This document shows, one piece after another, positions 7,195-13,525 of a DNA stretch of 21,927 nucleotides. A program made the translations under genes and the position numbers. The notes under the pieces are model-generated. The model was not told the DNA's origin, did not search any database, and saw only the letters and a list, made by a program, of their open reading frames with translations. Position 1 is the first letter of the stretch, and each line of letters begins with the position of its first letter. The DNA is from an uncultured Clostridia bacterium (GTDB lineage: Bacteria > Bacillota > Clostridia > TANB77 > CAG-508), in contig CANQMG010000014.1 of NCBI GenBank assembly GCA_947624925.1, positions 1-21,927 of the forward strand, written 5' to 3'.

Positions 7195-7326
7195 TTATTT
7201 ATAATTTATAATATAATAAATAAAAGTATATACTGTACCTAAAACCATAAGACCCGCCATTACAGCTGCAATTATTCTAGTTGCTAATTTTCCTTTATCT
7301 AATTTTCTTTTTTCTTTATTTTTCAT
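7195..7326 (-). CDS. 43-aa basic single-pass membrane protein upstream of cdaA
   Basis: This short frame begins MKNKEKRKLDKGKLATR and continues with one hydrophobic segment (about residues 18-40, IIAAVMAGLMVLG...) ending NYK. A strong GAGGTGA ribosome binding site lies 8 nt before the ATG, and a near-consensus promoter is placed for a 35-nt leader, so it is very likely translated. The basic start with a single helix predicts a membrane protein with its N-terminus inside. It shares the transcript with cdaA (60-nt gap); a regulatory link to CdaA is possible but only inferred. Small DUF4044-like proteins look similar, though I cannot assign a family. Confidence 0.75.
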   Translation of the reverse strand: MKNKEKRKLDKGKLATRIIAAVMAGLMVLGTVYTFIYYIINYK

Positions 7327-7367
7327 ATTGATTATCACCTCACATATTTCATTGCTTATTATCCTCT

Positions 7368-7396
7368 GTTATATCATATTAATCATTAATTTTCAA
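7368..7396 (-). promoter_or_regulatory. Promoter of the small-protein/cdaA operon
   Basis: On the minus strand TTGAAA (7396-7391), 17-bp spacer, TATAAC (7373-7368): 5 of 6 matches in each sigma-A box. Start near 7361, leader about 35 nt. Confidence 0.7.
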
Positions 7397-7405
7397 CAAA
7401 TTATC

Positions 7406-7432
7406 ACAATTATTTTTAGTATACATAAAATA
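7406..7432 (+). promoter_or_regulatory. Possible sigma-K/E-type promoter of the Cys-rich protein gene
   Basis: AC at 7406-7407, 16-bp spacer, CATAAAATA at 7424-7432, fitting AC-N16/17-CATAnnnTA. The 10-mer AGTATACATA (7418-7427) also precedes the gene at 4861. A weak sigma-A reading (ATCACA, 17 bp, TAAAAT) is an alternative. Confidence 0.35.
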
Positions 7433-7474
7433 TATTAAAGCATTAGCTTATTATTTTACGAAAGGATGATTAAT

Positions 7475-7951
7475 ATGGAACAAGAAAATAAATGCTGCCC
7501 TGTTCTTGATGTAGATGGTCATATCGCATCTGGTAAACAATATGATTTAGATATTATTTTACCAGAAGATAATAGATCTGTAATTTATGGAGTTATTAGA
7601 GATTGTTATAAAGAACCAGTTAAAGATGCTGTAGTTAAACTTATAGAAGTTGTAATAGAAAATGGTAAAGAGGTTAGAAAACCTGTTTCTCATACTTTTA
7701 CAGATAAAGAAGGAGAATTTGTTTTTGGTCCTTTATGCCCTGATAGAAAATATGAAATTCAAGTTTGGGTAGATAAAGTAAAACATGTAAAAATCTGCTC
7801 AAAATGTCATCGTGAAGGAAAATGTCTAAAAGGCGTAGATATGAAAAAATGTGATTGCTTCATAGGAAAACACACTATGCCTGATTTTTTTGAAGATAAA
7901 GATGAAGATAGCTGCGATGAAAAAGACAAATGTCCTAAAGACATGGAATAA
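7475..7951 (+). CDS. Cys-rich protein with carboxypeptidase-regulatory-like domain
   Basis: The 158-residue protein carries a beta-sandwich of the carboxypeptidase regulatory-like type at about residues 30-95: YGVIRDCYKEPVKDAVVKLIEV, then TFTDKEGEFVFGPLCPDRKYEIQV. It opens with a CCP motif and is followed by a Cys cluster (CSKCHREGKC...KKCDC) and an acidic, Lys- and Cys-rich tail. There are about eleven Cys and no signal peptide, so it is not a classical secreted protein; Cys-rich proteins without signals in clostridia are often spore coat components (inference). The ATG at 7475 is preferred over 7466 because AAAGGATG, which overlaps the upstream ATG, is then a properly spaced ribosome binding site. 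It is a single-gene unit closed by a hairpin terminator. Confidence 0.8.
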   Translation: MEQENKCCPVLDVDGHIASGKQYDLDIILPEDNRSVIYGVIRDCYKEPVKDAVVKLIEVVIENGKEVRKPVSHTFTDKEGEFVFGPLCPDRKYEIQVWVDKVKHVKICSKCHREGKCLKGVDMKKCDCFIGKHTMPDFFEDKDEDSCDEKDKCPKDME

Positions 7952-7955
7952 TTTT

Positions 7956-7989
7956 AAAGATGGGATATTACATTATTCCCATCTTTTTT
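7956..7989 (+). terminator. Intrinsic terminator of the Cys-rich protein gene
   Basis: 10-bp stem AAAGATGGGA (7956-7965) with TCCCATCTTT (7977-7986), 11-nt loop, running into a T tract at 7984-7989, only a few bases after the plus-strand stop. The same bases encode the last codons of a minus-strand small gene. Confidence 0.85.
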
Positions 7990-8105
7990 ACTAATTGTTT
8001 TCCTTTTTTCATCATTTTTCTTTTATTCATATAATTTTCATTATACATCATTGTAATTCCAGCAGTAATCATACCACCTATTATCATACCTTTTATAAAC
8101 TTCAT
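7968..8105 (-). CDS. 45-aa small membrane-anchored basic protein
   Basis: The frame reads MKFIKGMIIGGMITAGITMMYNE, one glycine-rich hydrophobic segment, then a very basic Met/Lys tail (KRKMMKKGKQLVKKMG). A strong AAGGAGG ribosome binding site lies 4-6 nt before the ATG. The layout resembles short YtxH/YrzQ-like proteins of Bacillota (by memory). It lies 25 nt behind the second TSUP permease gene, so it ends the ruvA-rarA-TSUP transcript, and its stop codon falls inside the terminator loop of the convergent gene. Confidence 0.7.
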   Translation of the reverse strand: MKFIKGMIIGGMITAGITMMYNENYMNKRKMMKKGKQLVKKMGIM

Positions 8106-8130
8106 AATTCCTCCTTAAAAATAATTAATT

Positions 8131-8526
8131 TTATTTAATATTAATTTTATTATGTGTTTTTTTTCTTATTATATACTTTTTTGTTAAGGAATATATTTCA
8201 TGAATAGCAATTATTGCCAGAAAATATCCAAAATATTTTTTTAAATTATTTACGTCTGTTTTACCTGCAATAATAGCACCTATAATTGCACCTATAATAC
8301 CAGTAATGCTAATGTAAATTGCAACTTTCCAGTTTATATTTTTTTCTTTAATATTTACTATAATAGCAGCAATTGAAGTAGGAATAAAAAATACTAAATT
8401 TGTTGCTTGGGCTGTATGTTGGTTAAATTCTAAAAATACAGATAAAAAAAGAATTAGTATTGTTCCTCCACCCATTCCAGTACCACTCACAATTCCAGAT
8501 ACTAAGCCTGCCAAAACTTCTATCAT
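8131..8526 (-). CDS. Half-size TSUP (TauE/SafE) permease, second of pair
   Basis: The 131-residue protein has about four membrane helices and one TSUP signature at its N-terminus (EVLAGLVSGIVSGTGMGGG). TSUP family exporters/importers of sulfite, sulfonates and related anions normally have about 250 residues with two such four-helix repeats; this gene holds one. The ATG at 8526 is preferred because the AAAGGA site touches the alternative ATG at 8538; its 12-nt spacing is long, so the choice is uncertain. It follows the other half-size gene after about 80-90 nt and probably forms a heteromer with it. The substrate is unknown. Confidence 0.8.
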   Translation of the reverse strand: MIEVLAGLVSGIVSGTGMGGGTILILFLSVFLEFNQHTAQATNLVFFIPTSIAAIIVNIKEKNINWKVAIYISITGIIGAIIGAIIAGKTDVNNLKKYFGYFLAIIAIHEIYSLTKKYIIRKKTHNKINIK

Positions 8527-8617
8527 AGTTACTATCATTCCTTTCTAATGCACAAATCTGGCTTAAAAAAATTAAATTTTGGCTAAGAAATTTGTAATTA
8601 CTTTTTAACCTTTCACA

Positions 8618-9025
8618 TTAAAAAATCATTCTTGCAGATGTATAAATTAAAAAAGCTGTAAATGCAATTCTTAAATATTTTTCTGGGATTTTTTTAAGTA
8701 ATTTTGATCCAATAATTCCTCCTATAATCCCTCCAATTGCACACATAATACCAGTTTTCCAATTTATATAATTATTTTTATAATAGAAGATTCCACTTGT
8801 TATAACCATAGGTAAAATGCAAAAGACAGATGTTGCTCTTGCCTCTACATCTTGCATTTTTAGTATATAAATAAAAGATGGAACAAGTATCATCCCTCCA
8901 CCTGATGCAAAAAAACCACTTACTAAGCCTGCTAATAATCCTATTATTATTTTTTTTATCATATTGTTATTTTTTGCAAAAAAAATTTTATTATTCGTAT
9001 TTTTAGCTATTTTCACAATTTTCAT
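8618..9025 (-). CDS. Half-size TSUP (TauE/SafE) permease, first of pair
   Basis: This 135-residue frame contains four hydrophobic helices and its own N-terminal TSUP signature (GLLAGLVSGFFASGGGMI), ending with a helix at the C-terminus (IAFTAFLIYTSARMIF). The ATG at 9025 overlaps the rarA 3' end by 23 nt, fitting translational coupling, but there is no clear ribosome binding site there; an internal ATG at residue 22 (NNNMIKKIIIGL) would give a more usual TSUP start and also lacks one. Together with the next gene it makes a complete eight-helix TSUP set in two polypeptides. Confidence 0.8.
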   Translation of the reverse strand: MKIVKIAKNTNNKIFFAKNNNMIKKIIIGLLAGLVSGFFASGGGMILVPSFIYILKMQDVEARATSVFCILPMVITSGIFYYKNNYINWKTGIMCAIGGIIGGIIGSKLLKKIPEKYLRIAFTAFLIYTSARMIF

Positions 9026-10250
9026 CTGGAATATAATACTTAGTTCCTAACATTTTGTCTGGTAAATATTGTTGTTCTACAACATGTCCTGGATAATCAT
9101 GCGGATATTTATATCCTACTCCATATCCATCTTTTTTCATACCTTCTGCAGGTGCATTTCTTATATGCATTGGTATTATTCCTGTATCTTTGGAAGATAC
9201 ATCATCTAAAGCCTTATTTATAGCTAAGTATGATGCATTAGATTTTTTAGATTTGGCAACATATATAGCAGCCTCAGAAAGTATTATTCTTGCTTCAGGC
9301 ATTCCTACCATATGCACAGCCTGCATTGCTGAATTTGCTACAACTAATGCTTGGGGATTTGCCATTCCAACATCCTCTGCTGATGCAATAACAATTCTTC
9401 TAGCTAAAAACATTGGGTCCTCTCCACCATTTAAAGCTCTTGCCAAATAAAATGCTGTTGCATCTGGGTCACTGCCTCTCATAGATTTTATGAATGCACT
9501 AATATTATCATAATGTGAATCTCCATTTTTATCAAACATTATTTTTCTATTTTGAACACTATCTGCTGCAATTTCGTCTGTTATTGTAATAAAACCATCT
9601 TTATCCATTTGAGTAGTAAGTACAGCAACTTCTAAACCATTTAGAGCCGTTCTAACATCACCATTTGAAACTTCTGCTATTTTTTTCAAAGTTGAATCTT
9701 CAATCTTTACATTATATCTGCCTAACCCCTCTTCTTTTTTTAGGGACATTTTTAATACTTCATATATATTATCTTCTGTTAATGGTTCTAATTTAAATAC
9801 CATTGACCTTGATATAAGAGCTTTATTAACTTCAAAATATGGATTTTCTGTTGTTGCACCTATTAATATAACCGTTCCATCTTCTACAAATGGCAATAAA
9901 GCATCCTGCTGTAATTTATTAAACCTATGAATTTCATCTATAAATAATATACATTTTCCGGTAGGATTTAAAAATACATTTTTAGCTTCTTCTATAACTC
10001 TTTTTATGTCATTTACTCCTGAAGTAACAGCATTTATTCTGCTAAATTTATATTTTGTTGTTTCACTTATTACTCTTGCAAGAGATGTTTTTCCACATCC
10101 TGGTGGTCCCCATAATATTATACTAGACAATCTATCTGCTTTTATTGTTCTATATAATATTTTATCTTTTCCTAAAATATGTTCTTGTCCAACATATTCA
10201 TCTAAAGTTTTAGGTCTCATCCTATATGCTAGTGGTTTATCAAATTCCAT
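9003..10250 (-). CDS. rarA: Replication-associated recombination protein RarA (MgsA), AAA+ ATPase
   Basis: RarA is a clamp-loader-like AAA+ ATPase that acts at stalled or gapped replication forks, related to eukaryotic WRNIP1. The 415-residue protein has the usual length, with the start motif PLAYRMRPKTLDEYVGQEH, Walker A GPPGCGKT (48-55), Walker B ILFIDEIHRF (101-110), sensor 1 around IGATTENP and the family C-terminal tetramerisation region (GSDPDATAFYLARALNGGEDP, then SYLAINKAL). An AAAGGA site lies 8 nt before the ATG. It sits 15 nt behind ruvA, so the transcript joins two branched-DNA/fork repair functions. Confidence 0.96.
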   Translation of the reverse strand: MEFDKPLAYRMRPKTLDEYVGQEHILGKDKILYRTIKADRLSSIILWGPPGCGKTSLARVISETTKYKFSRINAVTSGVNDIKRVIEEAKNVFLNPTGKCILFIDEIHRFNKLQQDALLPFVEDGTVILIGATTENPYFEVNKALISRSMVFKLEPLTEDNIYEVLKMSLKKEEGLGRYNVKIEDSTLKKIAEVSNGDVRTALNGLEVAVLTTQMDKDGFITITDEIAADSVQNRKIMFDKNGDSHYDNISAFIKSMRGSDPDATAFYLARALNGGEDPMFLARRIVIASAEDVGMANPQALVVANSAMQAVHMVGMPEARIILSEAAIYVAKSKKSNASYLAINKALDDVSSKDTGIIPMHIRNAPAEGMKKDGYGVGYKYPHDYPGHVVEQQYLPDKMLGTKYYIPDENCENS

Positions 10251-10265
10251 AACATTTTCCTTTCT

Positions 10266-10862
10266 CTACAACATAGTTAATAATTTTTTAATTAAATCTT
10301 CTAAAGATATATCTTGTGTATTTACTTTTTCTATTTGTCTTTCTATATCCTTTTTATTGTATCCTAAAACCTGAAGTGCTGATATTGCCTCATCAATTTT
10401 GTTATCATTTGATATATATTCTTTATTTTTATTATCTGATTTAGAAATTGCCTCTTCTGATTTTAATTTATCTTTTAATTCTAATACAATTCTCGCTGCA
10501 GTTTTTGCACCAATTCCTGGTATTTTTACTAACTTTGAAGTATCATTTGAAACAACAGCAAGTGCTAAACTCGATGGCTCAATACTTGAAAGCATTGTAA
10601 TTGCGGACTTAGCTCCTATACCACTTACAGACAACAGCAACTCAAACATTCTTAATTCTTCACATGTTTTAAATCCATAAAGACTAATATTATCTTCTCT
10701 TACATAATAATAAGTGTGTACTTTAACAATATCACCTATATTTCCCAAATTTTCTATAGATGTCTCTGACATATAAATTTTATATCCAACTCCATCTTTA
10801 GTTTCTAAAACCACATAATTATTAGTTTTTATTTCTATACTCCCCTTAATATATGCAAACAT
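10266..10862 (-). CDS. ruvA: Holliday junction branch migration protein RuvA
   Basis: RuvA binds Holliday junctions as a tetramer and loads the RuvB motor. From the ATG at 10862 the protein has 198-199 residues, the normal size, with the OB-fold start MFAYIKGSIE, two helix-hairpin-helix motifs (VSGIGAKSA and IPGIGAKTAARI) and a C-terminal RuvB-contact domain (EAISALQVLGYNKKDIE). This start is preferred over a codon 21 nt upstream because an AGGAGG site lies 5 nt before it. RuvB and RuvC are not next to it; rarA follows directly. Confidence 0.96.
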   Translation of the reverse strand: MFAYIKGSIEIKTNNYVVLETKDGVGYKIYMSETSIENLGNIGDIVKVHTYYYVREDNISLYGFKTCEELRMFELLLSVSGIGAKSAITMLSSIEPSSLALAVVSNDTSKLVKIPGIGAKTAARIVLELKDKLKSEEAISKSDNKNKEYISNDNKIDEAISALQVLGYNKKDIERQIEKVNTQDISLEDLIKKLLTML

Positions 10863-10896
10863 AATACCTCCTACACAAAACAAATTTTCTTAAATA

Positions 10897-10924
10897 ATTT
10901 TATCATATAATTATAATTTTGCAA
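10897..10924 (-). promoter_or_regulatory. Promoter of the ruvA-rarA operon
   Basis: Minus strand TTGCAA (10924-10919), 16-bp spacer, TAAAAT (10902-10897); predicted start near 10890 and a 28-nt leader. The same pair of boxes is used by the Thr-repeat gene. Confidence 0.55.
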
Positions 10925-11008
10925 GATATTTTATTTACTTTATTACAATTTTATAAAATATTATTTAATTTTACTAGTAGTAAACTTTTACTTATAACTT
11001 TCTGTAAT

Positions 11009-11037
11009 TTGAAAATACTACATGCTATATTTATGAT
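11009..11037 (+). promoter_or_regulatory. Promoter of the XRE regulator gene
   Basis: TTGAAA (11009-11014), 17-bp spacer, TATGAT (11032-11037). It allows a very short leader (about 13 nt) that holds the GAAAGGG ribosome binding site. It is divergent from the ruvA promoter across an intergenic stretch of about 190 nt. Confidence 0.6.
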
Positions 11038-11056
11038 AATGAAAGGGTTGGTAAAT

Positions 11057-11380
11057 ATGGCATTGGATTATAAAATAATTGGAGAACGTATTAAAAAAGC
11101 AAGATTAAATAAAGAATTTACTCAAGAACAATTAGCTGAAAAATTAGAAGTATCTGTAGCATATTTAAGTAGACTAGAAACCGGTAGTACACATGTAAAT
11201 TTAAAAAGACTAAATCAAATTTGTGAATTTTTAGATGTAAATGAAGGATATATTTTAAATGGTTCAAATAATAATTCTACATTATATTTAACAAATGACT
11301 TTTCTGAACTTTTAAAAGATTGCAAACCTGAAAAATTAAAATTGATATACAATATTGCAAAAGTAATTATAGAAAATTAA
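11057..11380 (+). CDS. XRE-family helix-turn-helix regulator
   Basis: The 107-residue protein has an N-terminal Cro/C1-type HTH: IGERIKKARLNKEFTQEQLA, then KLEVSVAYLSRLETGSTHVN, with the recognition helix VSVAYLSRLE around residues 33-42. A short C-terminal helical part (about 75-107) may dimerise. The ATG at 11057 is chosen because GAAAGGG lies 8-10 nt before it and because the homology begins there; the upstream extension of the open frame is AT-rich non-coding sequence containing the promoter. The target is unknown; own-promoter control or the divergent ruvA operon are candidates. Confidence 0.85.
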   Translation: MALDYKIIGERIKKARLNKEFTQEQLAEKLEVSVAYLSRLETGSTHVNLKRLNQICEFLDVNEGYILNGSNNNSTLYLTNDFSELLKDCKPEKLKLIYNIAKVIIEN

Positions 11381-11393
11381 TCTTTCTGGAAAA

Positions 11394-11475
11394 GGGTGGA
11401 AAATGGGACGGTTCTCTTTTCCACTCAAAAATTGGGTGGAAAAGAGAACCGTCCCATTTTCCACCCCCCTTTTTT
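11394..11475. repeat. Perfect 31-bp inverted repeat, REP-like element and convergent-gene terminator
   Basis: 11394-11424 is exactly complementary to 11436-11466 with an 11-nt loop; a C3T6 run follows at 11467-11475. Each arm is itself a hairpin: GTGGAAAA and TTTTCCAC flank a 13-nt core containing GGGACGGTTCTC or its complement. It fills the space between the convergent XRE gene and metK and is much more GC-rich than its surroundings. From memory, GGGACGGTTCTC-type palindromes recur in many clostridial genomes, so this is likely a dispersed REP/BIME-like element that also terminates transcription. Confidence 0.8.
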
Positions 11476-11478
11476 CAC

Positions 11479-12588
11479 CTACATTTTTATAATTTTTTCC
11501 CAAGATAATTCTTCTTTTCCAAAATGTCCAAAATTAGTGGTTTTAGAATATATTGGTTTTGTTAAATCTAAATAGTCAATTATTCCAGCTGGTGTTAAAT
11601 TAAATTTATTTTTTATTATATTAATTATATCTTGTTCTGGTATAGTGTTTGTACCAAATGTGTTTATATAAATAGAAATTGGCTCTTCTAATCCAATACC
11701 ATATGCAACTTGTAATTCACATTTTTTAGCATACTTATTTGCAACTACATTTTTTGCAATATGTCTCATCATATAAGCTGCTGACCTATCAACTTTTGTT
11801 GCATCTTTTCCAGAAAAAGCTCCTCCACCATGTCTACTATATCCACCATATGTATCTACAATTATTTTTCTTCCAGTAAGCCCTGTATCTCCTAAAGGGC
11901 CACCAATTACAAATCTTCCAGTAGGATTTATAAAATATTTTGTGTTATCATCAAGATATTTAGGATCAATTACAGATTTAATAACTTTGTTTATTATATC
12001 TTTTCTTAAATCATCTAAATTTACATTTTCATTATGTTGTGTAGATACAACAATGGTTTCTATTCTTTTAGGAATATCTCCTTCATACTCAACTGTTACT
12101 TGTGTTTTACCATCTGGTTTTAAATAATCTAGTTCTTTAGAAACCCTTACATCATATAATTTTTTAGACAATTTATGAGCCATATATATAGCAAAAGGCA
12201 TATATTCTTCAGTTTCATCGCATGCATATCCAAACATCATACCTTGATCACCTGCGCCACCAACATCGACGCCAAGAGCAATATCAGAGCTTTGCTTTGT
12301 AATATTTACATCTATATCGCAAGTTCTATAATCAATATCTGTATTCTCATTATCATAACCTATACCCTTTAAAACTTGCCTTACAATTTTTTCTACATTA
12401 ACACTGCCTTTAGAAGAAACTTGTCCAGCAATTGTAATCTTATTTTTAGATGCAAAAGTTTCAACAGCAACCCTAGAATTAGAATCCTGCCTTAAAAATT
12501 CGTCTAAAATACAATCAGAAATTAAATCGCAAATCTTATCTGGGTGTCCAGGTGTAACACTCTCAGACGTAAAAAAATATCTATTCAT
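11479..12588 (-). CDS. metK: S-adenosylmethionine synthetase MetK
   Basis: MetK makes S-adenosylmethionine from methionine and ATP. From the ATG at 12588 it has 369 residues, a little shorter than the usual 385-400. Signatures: SVTPGHPDKICD near residue 10 (catalytic His15), GGAGDQGMMFGYA in the middle, and the phosphate loop GGGAFSGKDATKVDRS in the C-terminal half. An upstream in-frame ATG at 12600 is rejected because it overlaps the GAGG ribosome binding site. It begins 12 nt after the sortase stop, so the two are co-transcribed; no SAM riboswitch is seen upstream. Confidence 0.97.
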   Translation of the reverse strand: MNRYFFTSESVTPGHPDKICDLISDCILDEFLRQDSNSRVAVETFASKNKITIAGQVSSKGSVNVEKIVRQVLKGIGYDNENTDIDYRTCDIDVNITKQSSDIALGVDVGGAGDQGMMFGYACDETEEYMPFAIYMAHKLSKKLYDVRVSKELDYLKPDGKTQVTVEYEGDIPKRIETIVVSTQHNENVNLDDLRKDIINKVIKSVIDPKYLDDNTKYFINPTGRFVIGGPLGDTGLTGRKIIVDTYGGYSRHGGGAFSGKDATKVDRSAAYMMRHIAKNVVANKYAKKCELQVAYGIGLEEPISIYINTFGTNTIPEQDIINIIKNKFNLTPAGIIDYLDLTKPIYSKTTNFGHFGKEELSWEKIIKM

Positions 12589-12600
12589 AAAAAACCTCAT

Positions 12601-13383
12601 TTAAATTATTAAAGCTCTTGCTTTTACTACTAATCTTTGTTTTCCATTAGGAGTACAAGTTATTAATGTTATTTCCGTTTTACCATCTGTTATTTGGCTA
12701 GTACATTCCATTTCAGTTGGGTTAACTATATAACTATCATATACACTATATTTTACAGTTTTATTAGAATTATCAGTTAGTTCAATTAAATCACCATTTT
12801 CCAATTCAGATAGTCTTCCAAAAAATTTTTTATTATTATAATTATGACCAACAATACATAAGTTTCCAACTTGATTTGGGTCTGGTCCCCAATATTTAGT
12901 AAGTGAAATTTTAAGTAATTCTGTAATTACACTGGAAGTTTGGTTATCACTTGCTATTATTGGATATGTAATATCAATTTTAGGTATACTTAAAACTCCT
13001 GTTGTATAATATTGTGTGCCTTGATCAGTTGTAAATTTTTCAACTTCATGATTATTTTGTTCTACATTTACTGCCAAATCGCTAGCTTTTTGTTCTATTT
13101 CATTGTTTGCAGCATTTTCATCTAATATAACAATTAAAACTTCATCTTTTTTCTTTTGAGTTGTATCTTCTTGTTTCTTTTCTGTCTTGCTCAAATCAAT
13201 AGTAGACAAAATTTCTTTAGAAATTTTTTCTTTTTTTGTTCTGTCATATTCTGCATAAATACAATATGAACATAAAACAAATACCAGAAAAATTGAAGCA
13301 AAAAGATTTATTTTATGAAGTCTTTTTTTTCTTTTTAGTTCTGGAGTTACATATAATTTTTCGCTTACAAGTATTTGATTCAT
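12601..13383 (-). CDS. Sortase, transpeptidase for the neighbouring surface protein
   Basis: Sortases cut a C-terminal sorting motif and join the protein to cell-wall peptide. The 260-residue protein has a basic N-terminus and one membrane helix (about 26-46), a Lys/Glu-rich, probably disordered linker (about 47-120) and the beta-barrel domain starting at GVLSIPKIDITYPI. The catalytic residues are visible: His180 in VGHNYN, Cys243 in TLITCT and Arg250 in GKQRLVV. The long linker and TLITCT context look class D/E-like, but I do not assign a class. An AGGGAG ribosome binding site precedes the ATG. It lies downstream of the giant adhesin (142-nt gap), its presumed substrate. Confidence 0.92.
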   Translation of the reverse strand: MNQILVSEKLYVTPELKRKKRLHKINLFASIFLVFVLCSYCIYAEYDRTKKEKISKEILSTIDLSKTEKKQEDTTQKKKDEVLIVILDENAANNEIEQKASDLAVNVEQNNHEVEKFTTDQGTQYYTTGVLSIPKIDITYPIIASDNQTSSVITELLKISLTKYWGPDPNQVGNLCIVGHNYNNKKFFGRLSELENGDLIELTDNSNKTVKYSVYDSYIVNPTEMECTSQITDGKTEITLITCTPNGKQRLVVKARALII

Positions 13384-13460
13384 TTTACTCCCTTTCTATT
13401 TTAGAATTATAATTATCTGTATTATATAATTATATCTTTTGTTTTTAATATAAAATTAAT

Positions 13461-13513
13461 AACATTTTATTAACCCATCTCTAGACCGGTTAACAAAATG
13501 TTATCCCGGTCTA
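13461..13513 (-). promoter_or_regulatory. Overlapping alternative hairpins between adhesin and sortase genes
   Basis: Hairpin A: TAGACCGG (13482-13489) pairs with CCGGTCTA (13506-13513), continued inside by TAACA/TGTTA with a 3-nt loop. Hairpin B: AACATTTTATTAACC (13461-13475) pairs with GGTTAACAAAATGTT (13488-13502), 14 of 15 matches. The 13488-13502 segment is used by both, so they exclude each other. Neither is followed by a clear T tract on the minus strand; RNA processing, partial termination or attenuation are all possible. Confidence 0.55.
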
Positions 13514-13525
13514 AAGTAGGTATTT

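Noticed and set aside
7968..8538. Possible broken single TSUP gene with frameshift
   Set aside because: Each half has its own N-terminal signature, with a gap of about 80 nt between them and, for the second, its own AAAGGA site.
8540..8617. ACAAAT/ATTTGT inverted ends with TGGCT repeats between the two TSUP genes
   Set aside because: Only 6 bp of pairing with many mismatches inside; expected by chance in AT-rich DNA.
10919..11056. N-terminal extension of the XRE protein
   Set aside because: Hydrophobic AT-rich translation containing the promoter boxes; the HTH homology and ribosome binding site define the start at 11057.
11479..12588. MetK shorter than usual, possible truncation
   Set aside because: All catalytic and phosphate-binding motifs and both ends of the family are present; the lower length is spread over internal loops.
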